Assembly: GCA_934130935.1 (NCBI GenBank)
Contig: CAKOYQ010000011.1
Span: 1-56,309, forward strand
From: an uncultured Clostridia bacterium
GTDB taxonomy: Bacteria > Bacillota > Clostridia > TANB77 > CAG-508
DNA length: 56,309 bases
Direction: 5' to 3'
The translations under genes and the position numbers were made by a program. Shown here one piece after another: positions 26,896-35,924 of this stretch. The notes beneath the pieces are model-generated. The model did no database searches, was not told the DNA's origin, and saw nothing but the letters and a program-made list of their open reading frames with translations. Every line of letters begins with the position of its first letter. Within the stretch, counting starts at the first letter, position 1.

Positions 26896-27384
26896 ATGGA
26901 TTTTACACATTTATCTGATAAGATATGGATTCGTTTGGATGAAAAAGATATCATTTTATTTTCAAATGATCCCGAGTTTCCTTCTTGTTTACCTACCAGA
27001 GAACAACTTCGGAAAAGAGTCACAGGTATTCAATTATCTTGTTCTTCCTGTAGTAAACAGCAAATTGGAATAGAACCACTAAAAAAAGCCTTTGGAGCAG
27101 AATCAAGTTGTATCATTCACAGACTACCTAATGAACTGTTATTAGATATTCAAGATGACATTATTATTTTAAAATATGGTTCTACAAATATTTCTCAGCA
27201 CATGTTATCAGTTGCAAAAAAAATTGGAATGTCTGGATATTGGAACGATTCAAATTTAATTATTTGTGCCTCAAGTCAATACTTACCTATTATATTATCA
27301 ATAATTGAATTCATACAATCTCAAAGAGCTGTCTTTGCATTTAAAATTACATCTAGTGGTAAAAATCTTATGATAGTTAGTTAA
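26896..27384 (+). CDS. Unknown 162-residue protein with a CxxC pair
   Basis: This single plus-strand gene lies between two minus-strand blocks. The protein is soluble, with a central LSCSSC cysteine cluster (about residues 50-55) and a mixed helix/strand C-terminal half (IILKYGSTNISQHML, AFKITSSGKNLMIVS). No family is recognised. GGGAGG lies 7 bases before the ATG and a strong terminator follows, so it is an independent unit. The promoter is unclear: TTGTCA and several TATAAT-like hexamers lie at 26.78-26.83 kb with poor spacing. Confidence 0.65.
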   Translation: MDFTHLSDKIWIRLDEKDIILFSNDPEFPSCLPTREQLRKRVTGIQLSCSSCSKQQIGIEPLKKAFGAESSCIIHRLPNELLLDIQDDIIILKYGSTNISQHMLSVAKKIGMSGYWNDSNLIICASSQYLPIILSIIEFIQSQRAVFAFKITSSGKNLMIVS

Positions 27385-27392
27385 ACAATCCA

Positions 27393-27424
27393 AGGGGGCC
27401 TATTTTAGGTCCCCCTCTTTTTTA
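27393..27424 (+). terminator. Terminator of the 26896 gene
   Basis: AGGGGGCCTA pairs with TAGG-CCCCCT, with one bulged T and a short loop, then CTTTTTTATT follows. It is the most GC-rich hairpin in this part of the window and overlaps the stop of the opposite kinase gene. Confidence 0.9.
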
Positions 27425-28639
27425 TTTAAAATACTTTATCGCAAAAACTGTTCCTTCATTTACTTCAGACTCAACACTCACATATCCATTATTACTTTCA
27501 ATTATAGATTTAGCAAGAGCTAAGCCAATTCCTACACTTTCACTTGAAGAATTTTTACCTTTATAAAATCTCTCAAAAATATGAGGCAAGTCATCTTTTT
27601 CTATTCCTACTCCATAATCTTTTATTTCTATTTTTGAATATATCTTGTTTTCTTCATATGATATATCTATTTTAAAATTATCTTTTGAATGTTCTACACA
27701 ATTTTTTAAAATGTTAGTTATAGCCTCTACCTGCCATTTAAAATCACAATTTATTTTTATATTTTGCTCTTCTTTTTGTACTATTTCAACGTTTTTTAAA
27801 TCGCATAATACTGAAACATTTTTTATACTCTCTTTTACTATATCTTGCAAATTTATTTTTTTGTTAATAAATTTTACTGAATTAGCATCTAATTTAGATA
27901 ATTTCAATATTGAATTTACTAAAAAATTAACATTTGTAATCTCTCTTTTTATATCTTTAACAAACTCTATTCTAGTTTCTTTGTTCATTTCTGGATTTTC
28001 TAAGATATTATCTATCATTATTGTTATTGATGTTAATGGTGTTTTTAATTGATGTGATATATCTGATAAAGAATCTTTTAAATTTACTTTGTCTTGCACA
28101 GAATTTTCTGCTGTTTCTTTTAGCATTATAGTTGTTTTATAAACCTCATTTTTTAATATTGATAACTCATCTTCAGTGTTATCATCTATATCTAATTTGT
28201 AGTTTTTATTATTTATCTCTTCAATATATCTTGTAATTTCTTTTAATTTTTTGTCTTTTGAATGATTATATTTTATAAATATAATTAAAATTAATACTGA
28301 TAATATTATTAAAATTGTTGTATTCAATATTAAAAATATTTTAAAATAATTATCATTTTCTATTAGTATTGCATCATCTTGTAAATTAATCCCATAATTT
28401 TTAAATAGGTCTGTATCAATATTTTCTTTACTATTTATTATTTGCATTATTTCATTATTATCTAAATCTGGATATTTTTCTTTTACTTTTGATACAATTT
28501 GTGCAATTTTATTATTAAAATTATTTGTATATTTTTTATACTGGTAATATTGAAACACATTAAACACTATTAAAATTAATATTATTGCAATAAAACATTT
28601 TATTAATGCTTTTTTTAATTCAATTTTATTTTTCATCAA
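27422..28639 (-). CDS. Histidine kinase of the ABC-exporter module
   Basis: The 405-residue protein has two membrane segments (about 12-32 and 100-122) with a short 65-residue outside loop. A HisKA domain follows (H in DISHQLKTPLTS), then a HATPase domain (N-box NILKNCVEHS, G-box GIGLALAKS). A small sensor loop next to an FtsX-type transporter is typical of kinases that detect antimicrobial peptides through the transporter. Its ATG overlaps the end of the response-regulator gene by 14 bases, so translation is coupled. It is the last gene of the four-gene run. Confidence 0.93.
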   Translation of the reverse strand: MMKNKIELKKALIKCFIAIILILIVFNVFQYYQYKKYTNNFNNKIAQIVSKVKEKYPDLDNNEIMQIINSKENIDTDLFKNYGINLQDDAILIENDNYFKIFLILNTTILIILSVLILIIFIKYNHSKDKKLKEITRYIEEINNKNYKLDIDDNTEDELSILKNEVYKTTIMLKETAENSVQDKVNLKDSLSDISHQLKTPLTSITIMIDNILENPEMNKETRIEFVKDIKREITNVNFLVNSILKLSKLDANSVKFINKKINLQDIVKESIKNVSVLCDLKNVEIVQKEEQNIKINCDFKWQVEAITNILKNCVEHSKDNFKIDISYEENKIYSKIEIKDYGVGIEKDDLPHIFERFYKGKNSSSESVGIGLALAKSIIESNNGYVSVESEVNEGTVFAIKYFK

Positions 28640-29279
28640 TTCTATACCCTATTCCTTTAATTGTAATTATTATATCTGTTACAAGTTTTTCTCTTATTCT
28701 TTTTAAATATACTGTTACAGTATTGTCATTTACATCATTTCCAGTCCATTCCCATATTTTTTCTATAATATAATTTCTTGTAACTACTTTATTTAAATTC
28801 ATAAATAATAAATTTAATATTTTTAATTCTAAACTTGTTAAATTGATTTCTTTTCCATCTCTATATACTACCATTTTATCTATATCAAATTCAATATCTT
28901 TTACTTTTATTATTGAATTTTTTTTATTTCTAAGAAGTATTTTGTTAATCCTTGCTATTAATTCTCTTATTGAAAATGGTTTTGTAATATAGTCTTCTGC
29001 TCCCGCTTCTAAGCCTTTTACTATATCGTCTTCATCATCTTTTGCAGTTAAAAATATTGTTGGTATATTTTTATCTTTTATATTTTTTTCATATAAATCA
29101 AATCCGTTTCCATCTGGAAGAGATATATCAAGAATTATTAATTTAGTTTTTTTTCTTTCTAAAAATTTTATTGTTTCTTTTGCATTTGTTTTGTGTATAA
29201 CTTCAAATTTTTCTTGCTCTAAAGAATAGATTATTCCTTTTGCAAGTATTTCATTATCTTCAACTAATAAAATTCCCAT
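28626..29279 (-). CDS. OmpR-family response regulator of the ABC-exporter module
   Basis: The 217-residue protein has a receiver domain (LVEDNE, phospho-site D in LIILDISLPDGNGF, K in YITKPF) and a winged-helix domain (LTSLELKILNLLF, recognition helix in DNTVTVYLKRIREKL). It sits between the permease gene and its kinase. Its likely binding site is the 11-bp-phased GTCACTT repeat at 32622-32639 in front of the ATPase gene, at the start of the run. AAAGGAG precedes the start. Confidence 0.94.
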   Translation of the reverse strand: MGILLVEDNEILAKGIIYSLEQEKFEVIHKTNAKETIKFLERKKTKLIILDISLPDGNGFDLYEKNIKDKNIPTIFLTAKDDEDDIVKGLEAGAEDYITKPFSIRELIARINKILLRNKKNSIIKVKDIEFDIDKMVVYRDGKEINLTSLELKILNLLFMNLNKVVTRNYIIEKIWEWTGNDVNDNTVTVYLKRIREKLVTDIIITIKGIGYRIDEK

Positions 29280-29342
29280 ACATCTATTACTCCTTTCTAA
29301 ATGATTATATAATAAATGAAGGGACTTTCATAGCCCCCTTTT

Positions 29343-31892
29343 CTAAATATTCTCATTTCTTATTGTCTCTATTGTATTTTGTTTATTTATCTTTGAAATT
29401 GAATACCTCATTATTATAAATACCAATATAAATACAGCAATAACTGAAATTAAAATAGGTTTTACAGGTATGTACATACCACTTTCAAATTTTACTGAAA
29501 ATGCTTTATATAATGCAAAAGTTCCAATCATACCTAGTGCAATTCCATATATCAATGCTTTTGTTGAATAAAATATTGTTTCTAAATTAATCATTCTATT
29601 AAATTCTCTTTTAGTCATGCCAACACTTTTTAGCATTGCAAATTCTTTTTGTCTTAATTCCATATTAGATGTAATTGTATTAAATATGTTTGTTACTCCA
29701 ATCAGTGTAATAACAGTTATAAATCCATATAAAAATATTTTTATTATTAAAACCATTGATTTCTCTTCTTTTGCTTGTTCTGATATATTAAAATATCCAC
29801 TAGTAATATTGATTGATTTCAATTCATCTACAAATCCATCTGGATTACTAGATTGTATTGATATATACCTTAATTTAAAATTCATGTCTTTATAATAATC
29901 TAAATCAACAATAAAATACCCTCCATCATAATATGATTTTTCAATTCCATAAGGTCTTATATCAGTTATAGCGCCAACATTAAAACTTGTTTCTTTATTA
30001 TCTAATTTTCCTGTAATTGTATCTCCTACTGAATATTTATAAATTCTTTGGGTTATTCCTTTTCCTGATTTTTCATAATATAAATAATCATCACATAAAA
30101 CTCCCTTATCTTTTAATTTCTCACTATTTGCTCCAATTTTTTTCATATATTTATTCCAAGAATTATTATCTAAAGCTAGAATTTGTAATTTTGATACTTT
30201 CCCTTCTCCTGTTGGAACATATTCTACTAGATTTTCGTCATAGTATTCATCTTCTTCTAATTCGATTCCTTCTACATTATTTATTTTACTTAGGTCGTTA
30301 ATCTTTAAATACTGCTCACTTTCATATAGCCAATAAGACTCATCTATATATTTTAATTTTGAAATTTTATCTATTTCATCTTGTGGTCTTCCGCCACAGC
30401 CTATACTGATATTATAATCATAATCTTTATAATAATTGCCAGTAACATCAAACATATTGGCAATAAAGCTACTCATAGATATAAATACAAATATACTTAC
30501 AGCTAATGATACCACAGTTGTTCTATATTTTTTCTTACTTCTTTTTAGGTTCTTATATGCCAAAATTCCACCAGTTCCAAATATTTTAGAAACCCAAAAT
30601 GGTACTTTTAATTTCTTTGAGTTTAATTTTATTTCATTTGAGTTTCTTAATAAATCTATTGGGCTTACTTTGCTCGCTTTTTTTGCTGATGATAATGCTG
30701 ATAAATATATAGTAATTATACTAAGTACAATAGCTAATATTATAGGATATATTGATACTTTAAATATAATTCCATTAACATTTCCAAACATAATGTCTCC
30801 TGCAATTAAATTAACAATTTTTATTAAAACAATTACAGCTACTATACCTGATAATATTCCCAAAGGTATTCCTATTAATCCTAATATTAGTGTTTCTGAG
30901 ATTACATTTCTTTTTATTTGTTTTCTTGTTGTTCCTACGCTTGCAAGCATTCCATACATCTTCATTTTTTCTGTAATTGCTATTGCAAATGAATTTCTTA
31001 TGCAAAATATACTTGTAAACATTATTATAAATATTACAACAGCTATCACTTGATATAACATTAATACTGTATCATCACTAAATGCGAAAACTTCCCATCT
31101 TAAAAGTTCTTCATTTACATCAAATTTTTCGTAATTTAATTTTGGTGCTGAATCTTGTGGGTTTGTATTTTCTGCGCCATCTGTGATTTCAATATCTTTA
31201 AATAAATCATTATAATTAGAAACACCTAAAATATTAGCTATTGATGTTTTATATTCTTTTGGATTTTTTAAAGATATAAATGCATCTTCTATTCCATCAT
31301 TTATATTAGTAGAAATTATTGTATATCCTGGATCACTAAAAATTTCAAAAGAATAATTTGGTCTTTCAATAATTCCTGTTATAGTAAATTCATATTGTTT
31401 AGTATCAGTTAATTGTTCATCAATATCAAGTTTTATTTTATCTCCAATTTTATAATTTACTTTTCCATTAGTGGCAATATGATTACTAATAATAATCTCA
31501 TTATTATTATTTGGAAATCTTCCTTCTATCAAATTAAATTTTAATTCATTAAATATTTTGTTATCCATTGAATATAGTTTTAAATATGGTTTATCCTCAT
31601 TTTTTCCATTCTCTAATTTTCCATATCCAACTTCTTTTATAGTAAAAATATTTTTTATATTCCTATTATTTTTTAGAGTTTTTATATTTTCATCAGTAAC
31701 ATTATAAAGCTTCAAATGATAATATCCTGTTTCATTTATAGCATTTTGCATCAATGTATGCTGAAAACTTGTAGCCATAGTAGCAACAGCACAAATTAAA
31801 GCAGTTGACAATATTATACCTATAATAGTACTAATAGTCCTTTTCTTATTCAATTTTAAATTTCTAATAGATATCTTGTTAAGAATATTCAT
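29343..31892 (-). CDS. ABC transporter permease, FtsX type
   Basis: The 849-residue protein has an N-terminal membrane helix (about 18-38), a large outside domain (MacB-like periplasmic core, about 45-265) and a first FtsX block of three helices (about 280-400). A second helix with an outside domain (450-690) and a final FtsX block (about 715-840) follow. Two FtsX domains in one chain are usual for Firmicute exporters of antimicrobial peptides or lipids. AAGGAGG overlaps the stop of the ATPase gene, so the two are translated together. A two-component system follows in the same run. Confidence 0.92.
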   Translation of the reverse strand: MNILNKISIRNLKLNKKRTISTIIGIILSTALICAVATMATSFQHTLMQNAINETGYYHLKLYNVTDENIKTLKNNRNIKNIFTIKEVGYGKLENGKNEDKPYLKLYSMDNKIFNELKFNLIEGRFPNNNNEIIISNHIATNGKVNYKIGDKIKLDIDEQLTDTKQYEFTITGIIERPNYSFEIFSDPGYTIISTNINDGIEDAFISLKNPKEYKTSIANILGVSNYNDLFKDIEITDGAENTNPQDSAPKLNYEKFDVNEELLRWEVFAFSDDTVLMLYQVIAVVIFIIMFTSIFCIRNSFAIAITEKMKMYGMLASVGTTRKQIKRNVISETLILGLIGIPLGILSGIVAVIVLIKIVNLIAGDIMFGNVNGIIFKVSIYPIILAIVLSIITIYLSALSSAKKASKVSPIDLLRNSNEIKLNSKKLKVPFWVSKIFGTGGILAYKNLKRSKKKYRTTVVSLAVSIFVFISMSSFIANMFDVTGNYYKDYDYNISIGCGGRPQDEIDKISKLKYIDESYWLYESEQYLKINDLSKINNVEGIELEEDEYYDENLVEYVPTGEGKVSKLQILALDNNSWNKYMKKIGANSEKLKDKGVLCDDYLYYEKSGKGITQRIYKYSVGDTITGKLDNKETSFNVGAITDIRPYGIEKSYYDGGYFIVDLDYYKDMNFKLRYISIQSSNPDGFVDELKSINITSGYFNISEQAKEEKSMVLIIKIFLYGFITVITLIGVTNIFNTITSNMELRQKEFAMLKSVGMTKREFNRMINLETIFYSTKALIYGIALGMIGTFALYKAFSVKFESGMYIPVKPILISVIAVFILVFIIMRYSISKINKQNTIETIRNENI

Positions 31893-31894
31893 TT

Positions 31895-32567
31895 CTACAC
31901 CTCCTTAACAATTTTTCCATCTTCAATTTTTATAATTCTATCTGCTATTTTAGCAATTTCCATATTATGTGTAATCATAATTATTGTTTGTTTATAATCT
32001 CTATTAGACTTTTTCAATAATTCAACAATTTCGTCACTTGATTTTGAATCCAAATTTCCTGTTGGTTCATCTGCCAAAATAATTGCTGGATTGGTTATCA
32101 TAGCTCTACCAATAGATGTTCTTTGTTGTTGTCCTCCTGATAATTCATTTGGTAAATGTGTTCTTCTATTTTCTAAACCTAAAACTTTAATCAATTCATC
32201 TAATTTATTTTGATTAACATCTCTATTATCTAAATTTAATGGTAAAGTAATATTTTCTTCAACATTTAATATAGGAATTAAATTATAAAATTGATAAATC
32301 AACCCAACTTGCCTTCTTCTAAAAATTGCAAGCTCATCATCATTAAATTTATATATGTCTTTTCCATCAATAAAAACTTTTCCACTTGTAGGTCTATCAA
32401 CTCCACCAATTAAATGTAAAAGAGTAGACTTTCCACTTCCGTGATGCTCCAACGATTGCTACAAATTCTCCTTTATTTACTGTAAATGATACATTATCTA
32501 ATGCTGTTACTTTTGTCATTCCTTCTCCATAAATTTTGCTTAAGTTTTCAACTCTTAATATTTCCAT
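31895..32567 (-). pseudogene. ABC transporter ATPase with a frameshift inside Walker A
   Basis: From the ATG at 32567 the frame reads a normal ABC start (EILRVENLSKIYGEG, then VNKGEFVAIVGAS). At 32441 one extra C stands between the TCA and GGA codons, where G-S-G-K-S-T should follow. The rest continues in another frame with signature LSGGQQQR, Walker B IILADEPTGNLD and switch H in ITHN. Dropping that base restores a complete protein of about 223 residues. The partner permease, regulator and kinase are intact. So this is a recent mutation, an assembly error, or less likely a recoded site. As read, no functional P-loop is made. Confidence 0.85.
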
Positions 32568-32606
32568 AATTGATTTGTTTCCTTTCTTTATATATTTTGT
32601 AATTTG

Positions 32607-32639
32607 ATTTTATCATGACTAAAGTGACACGTAAGTGAC
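32607..32639 (-). promoter_or_regulatory. Promoter with 11-bp-phased regulator repeats
   Basis: The minus strand has GTCACTT twice (32633-32639 and 32622-32628) with an exact 11-bp period. These are followed at the right distance by -10 TAAAAT (32607-32612) and no recognisable -35. This is how OmpR/PhoB-type regulators replace the -35. The start codon of the ATPase gene is 40 bases downstream. The nearby response regulator (28626-29279) is the natural candidate. Confidence 0.65.
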
Positions 32640-32659
32640 TTTTATAAAATTTTAATATT

Positions 32660-32693
32660 AAAAAAAATAGCCAAAAGTACAACTCTCGGCTAT
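32660..32693 (-). terminator. Terminator after the DUF1836 gene
   Basis: A 6-bp stem ATAGCC/GGCTAT with a 15-base loop is followed on the minus strand by eight T. It begins 5 bases after the stop codon. Confidence 0.7.
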
Positions 32694-32697
32694 AATT

Positions 32698-33198
32698 TTA
32701 TTCTTTATCTAAAAATTTCATTTCAACATATAATTTATCTGCAACTGATTGAACAACATTCTTTAAAAGATATTGTTCTTCCGTCATTTTTTCGATATTA
32801 GGAAATTGCTTTCTTGTAAATGCGTTTTTTACTGATATTTCTAAATTTGCACAAAATCTATTATATGCTTTGCTTATTTCAAAATACTGTATAGTTAACG
32901 AAATTAATTTTCCTATATCATTTATACTATAAACTTGCTTTAGAACACATATTACCATTAAATATGCAATATGTGATTTACCATATTTCTTTTTTTCTGG
33001 TGCTGGCATTATGCCTTGTTTAACATAGTTGTTTATCATTGTTTTTGTTATTATTTTATCTTCTTTGTTTGTTGAATATTGTGATAAATATTTTTCTAAA
33101 TAATTTACTACTTGGTCTAAATACAAATCAATTTCAGGCAATTCGTTCCATCTTGGTATATGTATTTTCATTATTATTTCTTCTATATTTTCCTGCAT
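32698..33198 (-). CDS. DUF1836 family protein (MerR-like DNA-binding)
   Basis: The 166-residue protein starts with a short helical part with WNELPEIDLYLDQVV. A helix-turn-helix of MerR type follows (ITKTMINNYVKQGIMPAPEKKKYGKSHIAYLM), then a helical C-terminus. This is the DUF1836 layout common in Firmicutes; members are thought to bind DNA, but targets are unknown. AAAGGAG lies 8 bases before the ATG. It is flanked by the metal ATPase gene upstream and a terminator downstream. Confidence 0.85.
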   Translation of the reverse strand: MQENIEEIIMKIHIPRWNELPEIDLYLDQVVNYLEKYLSQYSTNKEDKIITKTMINNYVKQGIMPAPEKKKYGKSHIAYLMVICVLKQVYSINDIGKLISLTIQYFEISKAYNRFCANLEISVKNAFTRKQFPNIEKMTEEQYLLKNVVQSVADKLYVEMKFLDKE

Positions 33199-33256
33199 TT
33201 TTTTGTCTCCTTTATTTTTATGCTATTATTTTAGCAGAAAATTTAAGAAATATCAA

Positions 33257-35341
33257 CTATTTAAGAATTCTAAGTGTATTAAATATTGTTAAAATTGTAA
33301 CACCTACATCTGCAAAAACCGCCTGCCACATTCCACTAATACCTAAAACACTCAATAACAATATTAACACTTTTACTCCTACTGAAAATACTAAATTTTG
33401 TTTTATTATTCCACATGTTTTTTTAGATATATTTATTGCATCTATAACCTTTGAAACATCATCAGTCATTATTACAATATCTGACGCTTCTATTGCAGAT
33501 TCTGAGCCAACTCCACCCATTGATATTCCAACATCTGCTCTTGCCAAAACAGGGGAATCATTTATTCCATCTCCTACAAATGCTACTTTTTTATTTGAAT
33601 TTTCAGTATTTTTTGTATTTGCACTAATTATTTTTTCTAATTCATTATATTTGTCTTGTGGTAACATTTCTGATTTTATATTTTGAATTCCTAATTCTTT
33701 TCCAATTCTTTCGGCATTTTTACGATTATCTCCTGTGAACATACTTGTTCTTATTCCTTGTGAATTTAATAATCTAATTGCATCTTTTGCTCCTTCTTTA
33801 ATCGTGTCTCCTAAATAAATTATTCCTGCAAGTTCATCTCCAACTTTTACATAAATTCTTGTTGTGTCATCTTTATCATCAGCTTTATTCTCATCATTTG
33901 CTAATGCTAAATTTCCAACTAATATAGTTTTTCCTTCATATTGATAACTTAAGCCTTTTCCTGCAATTTCTTGAAAATTTTGAATCTCTACATTATCAAC
34001 ATTTACTCTATTTGCTTTTATTATTGATTTAGCGATTGGATGATTTGAAAATCTTTCTCCCATTGCTGCATATTTTAAGATATCTTGTTCATTGTAATTA
34101 CTTAATACATCTATTTTTTGTATTTCAAACTCTCCTTTTGTAAGTGTTCCTGTTTTGTCAAATATTATTTCTTTTATATCTTTTACTGCATCTATGTAGT
34201 CACTTCCTTTTATTAATATTCCCTCTTTTGAAGATTTGCCTATTCCTGAAAAATAGCTAAGTGGTACTGATATTGCTATTGAGCATGGGCATGAAATTAC
34301 TAAAAATATTAATGCCCTATAAATACTTCCATTATTTCCTACATATGGTATATCTGTAAATAATGGTAAAAATATTGCTACAACTGCTGCTAATCCAATA
34401 ACTATTGGTGTATAAATTGATGATGCTTTATTTACAAAAGTTTCTGTTTTTGCTTTTTTATCTGTTGCATTTTCTACTAAGTCTAATATTCTGCTAACTG
34501 TTGAATTCTCATATTTTTCTGTTACTTTTACTTCAATCATTCCATCTGCAACAATACTTCCTGAAAGTACCTTTTCTCCTTCTTGAACTTGTGATAGTTT
34601 GCTTTCTCCTGTTAATGATGCTGTATTTAAATCTGCATTTCCTTTTATAACAATTCCATCTAATGGAACTTTTTCTCCTTCTTTTACTAAGATAATATCT
34701 CCGATCTTTACTTCCTCTGGTGAAACTTGCTTTATATCATTTTCTATTTTTAAATTTGCATATTCAGGCTTAATATTCATTAAATCTTTTATTGATTTTC
34801 TACTCTTATTTATTGATTTTTCTTCTAAAATTTTTCCAATTTCATATAAAATAATAACCATTAGTCCTTCTAAATGTTCACCAACTAAATAAGCCCCAAT
34901 ACATGAAATTGTTATCAAAAAATTCTCATTTATCTTCTTACTTTTGAAAAGCATTTTTACAGCGTTTTTTGCTGTTCTATATAACAAAATAGCATAACCT
35001 ACAATAATTAAAATCGTTGAAATAGTTGCTGGTAATTTTGCATATATCCCTATAAATGCAATTACTATTCCTATCATTAATCTACAAACTTGATTTATTG
35101 TTGTTGATTTTTCCTCTTTCTGCTCTAAAGAAGCTTCTATCATTTCAACATCAGGTTCTTGTTCTAATACAGCTTTTCTTACCTCTCCCACAGATACTTC
35201 ATCTGTTTCATAAGTTAATTTTAGTTTTGCAAAATTAACATTTACATTATGTAATTTTGGATTTTTTTCTAATTTTTCTTGTATTTCATTTGCACATGCT
35301 GCACAATCTAAGTCTTTTAATATAAATTCATATTTTTTCAT
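33257..35341 (-). CDS. Heavy-metal P-type ATPase (Zn/Cd type)
   Basis: The 694-residue P1B-type pump has an N-terminal metal-binding domain with CAAC (about residue 12). Paired membrane helices follow, with the actuator motif TGES, the intramembrane SCPCSIAIS, the phosphorylation site DKTGTLTKG and the hinge GDGINDSP. CPC and the neighbouring SmtB-like regulator point to Zn, Cd or Pb export. Start at 35341 is chosen from GGAAGGG 9 bases upstream; earlier ATGs lie too close to that site. A palindromic repeat (35361-35396) sits between this gene and its regulator gene. Confidence 0.9.
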   Translation of the reverse strand: MKKYEFILKDLDCAACANEIQEKLEKNPKLHNVNVNFAKLKLTYETDEVSVGEVRKAVLEQEPDVEMIEASLEQKEEKSTTINQVCRLMIGIVIAFIGIYAKLPATISTILIIVGYAILLYRTAKNAVKMLFKSKKINENFLITISCIGAYLVGEHLEGLMVIILYEIGKILEEKSINKSRKSIKDLMNIKPEYANLKIENDIKQVSPEEVKIGDIILVKEGEKVPLDGIVIKGNADLNTASLTGESKLSQVQEGEKVLSGSIVADGMIEVKVTEKYENSTVSRILDLVENATDKKAKTETFVNKASSIYTPIVIGLAAVVAIFLPLFTDIPYVGNNGSIYRALIFLVISCPCSIAISVPLSYFSGIGKSSKEGILIKGSDYIDAVKDIKEIIFDKTGTLTKGEFEIQKIDVLSNYNEQDILKYAAMGERFSNHPIAKSIIKANRVNVDNVEIQNFQEIAGKGLSYQYEGKTILVGNLALANDENKADDKDDTTRIYVKVGDELAGIIYLGDTIKEGAKDAIRLLNSQGIRTSMFTGDNRKNAERIGKELGIQNIKSEMLPQDKYNELEKIISANTKNTENSNKKVAFVGDGINDSPVLARADVGISMGGVGSESAIEASDIVIMTDDVSKVIDAINISKKTCGIIKQNLVFSVGVKVLILLLSVLGISGMWQAVFADVGVTILTIFNTLRILK

Positions 35342-35360
35342 ATTCATCATCCCTTCCCAA

Positions 35361-35396
35361 AAGGGCAATTTGGGGTCGGTTCCGTTTTTGCCCCTT
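35361..35396. repeat. GGGCAA-TTGCCC palindromic repeat, copy 1
   Basis: This short element is bounded by GGGCAA (35363-35368) and TTGCCC (35388-35393), with the core TTTGGGGTCGGTTCCG between. It is an inverted copy of the elements at 35849-35879 and 35885-35914. It lies in the 50-base gap between the arsR-type gene and the ATPase gene, where its stem could act as an RNA hairpin. Confidence 0.75.
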
Positions 35397-35746
35397 TATC
35401 TATGCTCATATCCCTCTTCTATATGCCTTTTGGCCATTTCATACATTTCAGAAACATGCTCATCATCTAGTGAATAATATACTGTTTTTCCTTCTTTTCT
35501 AAATTTTACTAGCTTAGCTTGTTTTAGAACTCTTAATTGATGTGATATTGCTGATTGAGTTGAATTAGTTATTTCTGCAATATCGCCCACACACAATTCT
35601 GCTTCTAGTAATGCACTTATTATTTTCATTCTTGTTGTATCTCCAAATACTTTGAATACTTCTGCTATTTCAAATATTAAATCATCACTTGGCATTACCT
35701 TTTTTATTTTATTTACTTTTTCTATATCTACTATTTCTGTTTCCAT
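35396..35746 (-). CDS. ArsR/SmtB-family metal-sensing repressor
   Basis: The 116-residue winged-helix repressor has DNA-binding helix STQSAISHQLRVLKQAKLV. The alpha-5 metal site is complete: D95-x-H97-x10-H108-x2-E111, the exact SmtB/CzrA zinc pattern. The alpha-3 motif ELCVGD keeps one of the two cysteines of CadC. It most likely represses itself and the P-type ATPase gene downstream until Zn or a similar ion binds. A palindromic repeat separates the two genes and two more copies lie upstream. Confidence 0.93.
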   Translation of the reverse strand: METEIVDIEKVNKIKKVMPSDDLIFEIAEVFKVFGDTTRMKIISALLEAELCVGDIAEITNSTQSAISHQLRVLKQAKLVKFRKEGKTVYYSLDDEHVSEMYEMAKRHIEEGYEHR

Positions 35747-35848
35747 ATTTCCTCCTAGTCATATGAATGTTTGCTCATATGTTTATATTTTCATGTTACT
35801 ACTATTATATACTTTTGTCAATAGATTTGTTAAAAAATTTTGAAAAAA

Positions 35849-35879
35849 GGGCAAAAAAGGAACCGACCCTTAATTGCCC
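35849..35879. repeat. GGGCAA-TTGCCC palindromic repeat, copy 2
   Basis: GGGCAA at 35849-35854 and TTGCCC at 35874-35879 flank a core GGAACCGACCC. It is in opposite orientation to copy 1 and next to copy 3. It lies upstream of the arsR-type gene and downstream of the SDR gene. Confidence 0.75.
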
Positions 35880-35884
35880 AAAAA

Positions 35885-35914
35885 GGCAAAAAAAGAACCG
35901 ACCCCAAATTGCCC
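35885..35914. repeat. GGGCAA-TTGCCC palindromic repeat, copy 3
   Basis: The element starts GGCAA (one G fewer) and ends TTGCCC, with core GAACCGACCCC. It is in tandem with copy 2, five bases apart, and the last base is 11 bases from the SDR stop. It could serve as part of a terminator. Confidence 0.75.
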
Positions 35915-35924
35915 AAAATTTAGT

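Noticed and set aside
29280..29342. Hairpin after the permease gene as a terminator
   Set aside because: The AAGGG/CCCTT stem is interrupted and lacks a T run; the two-component genes downstream probably share the transcript.
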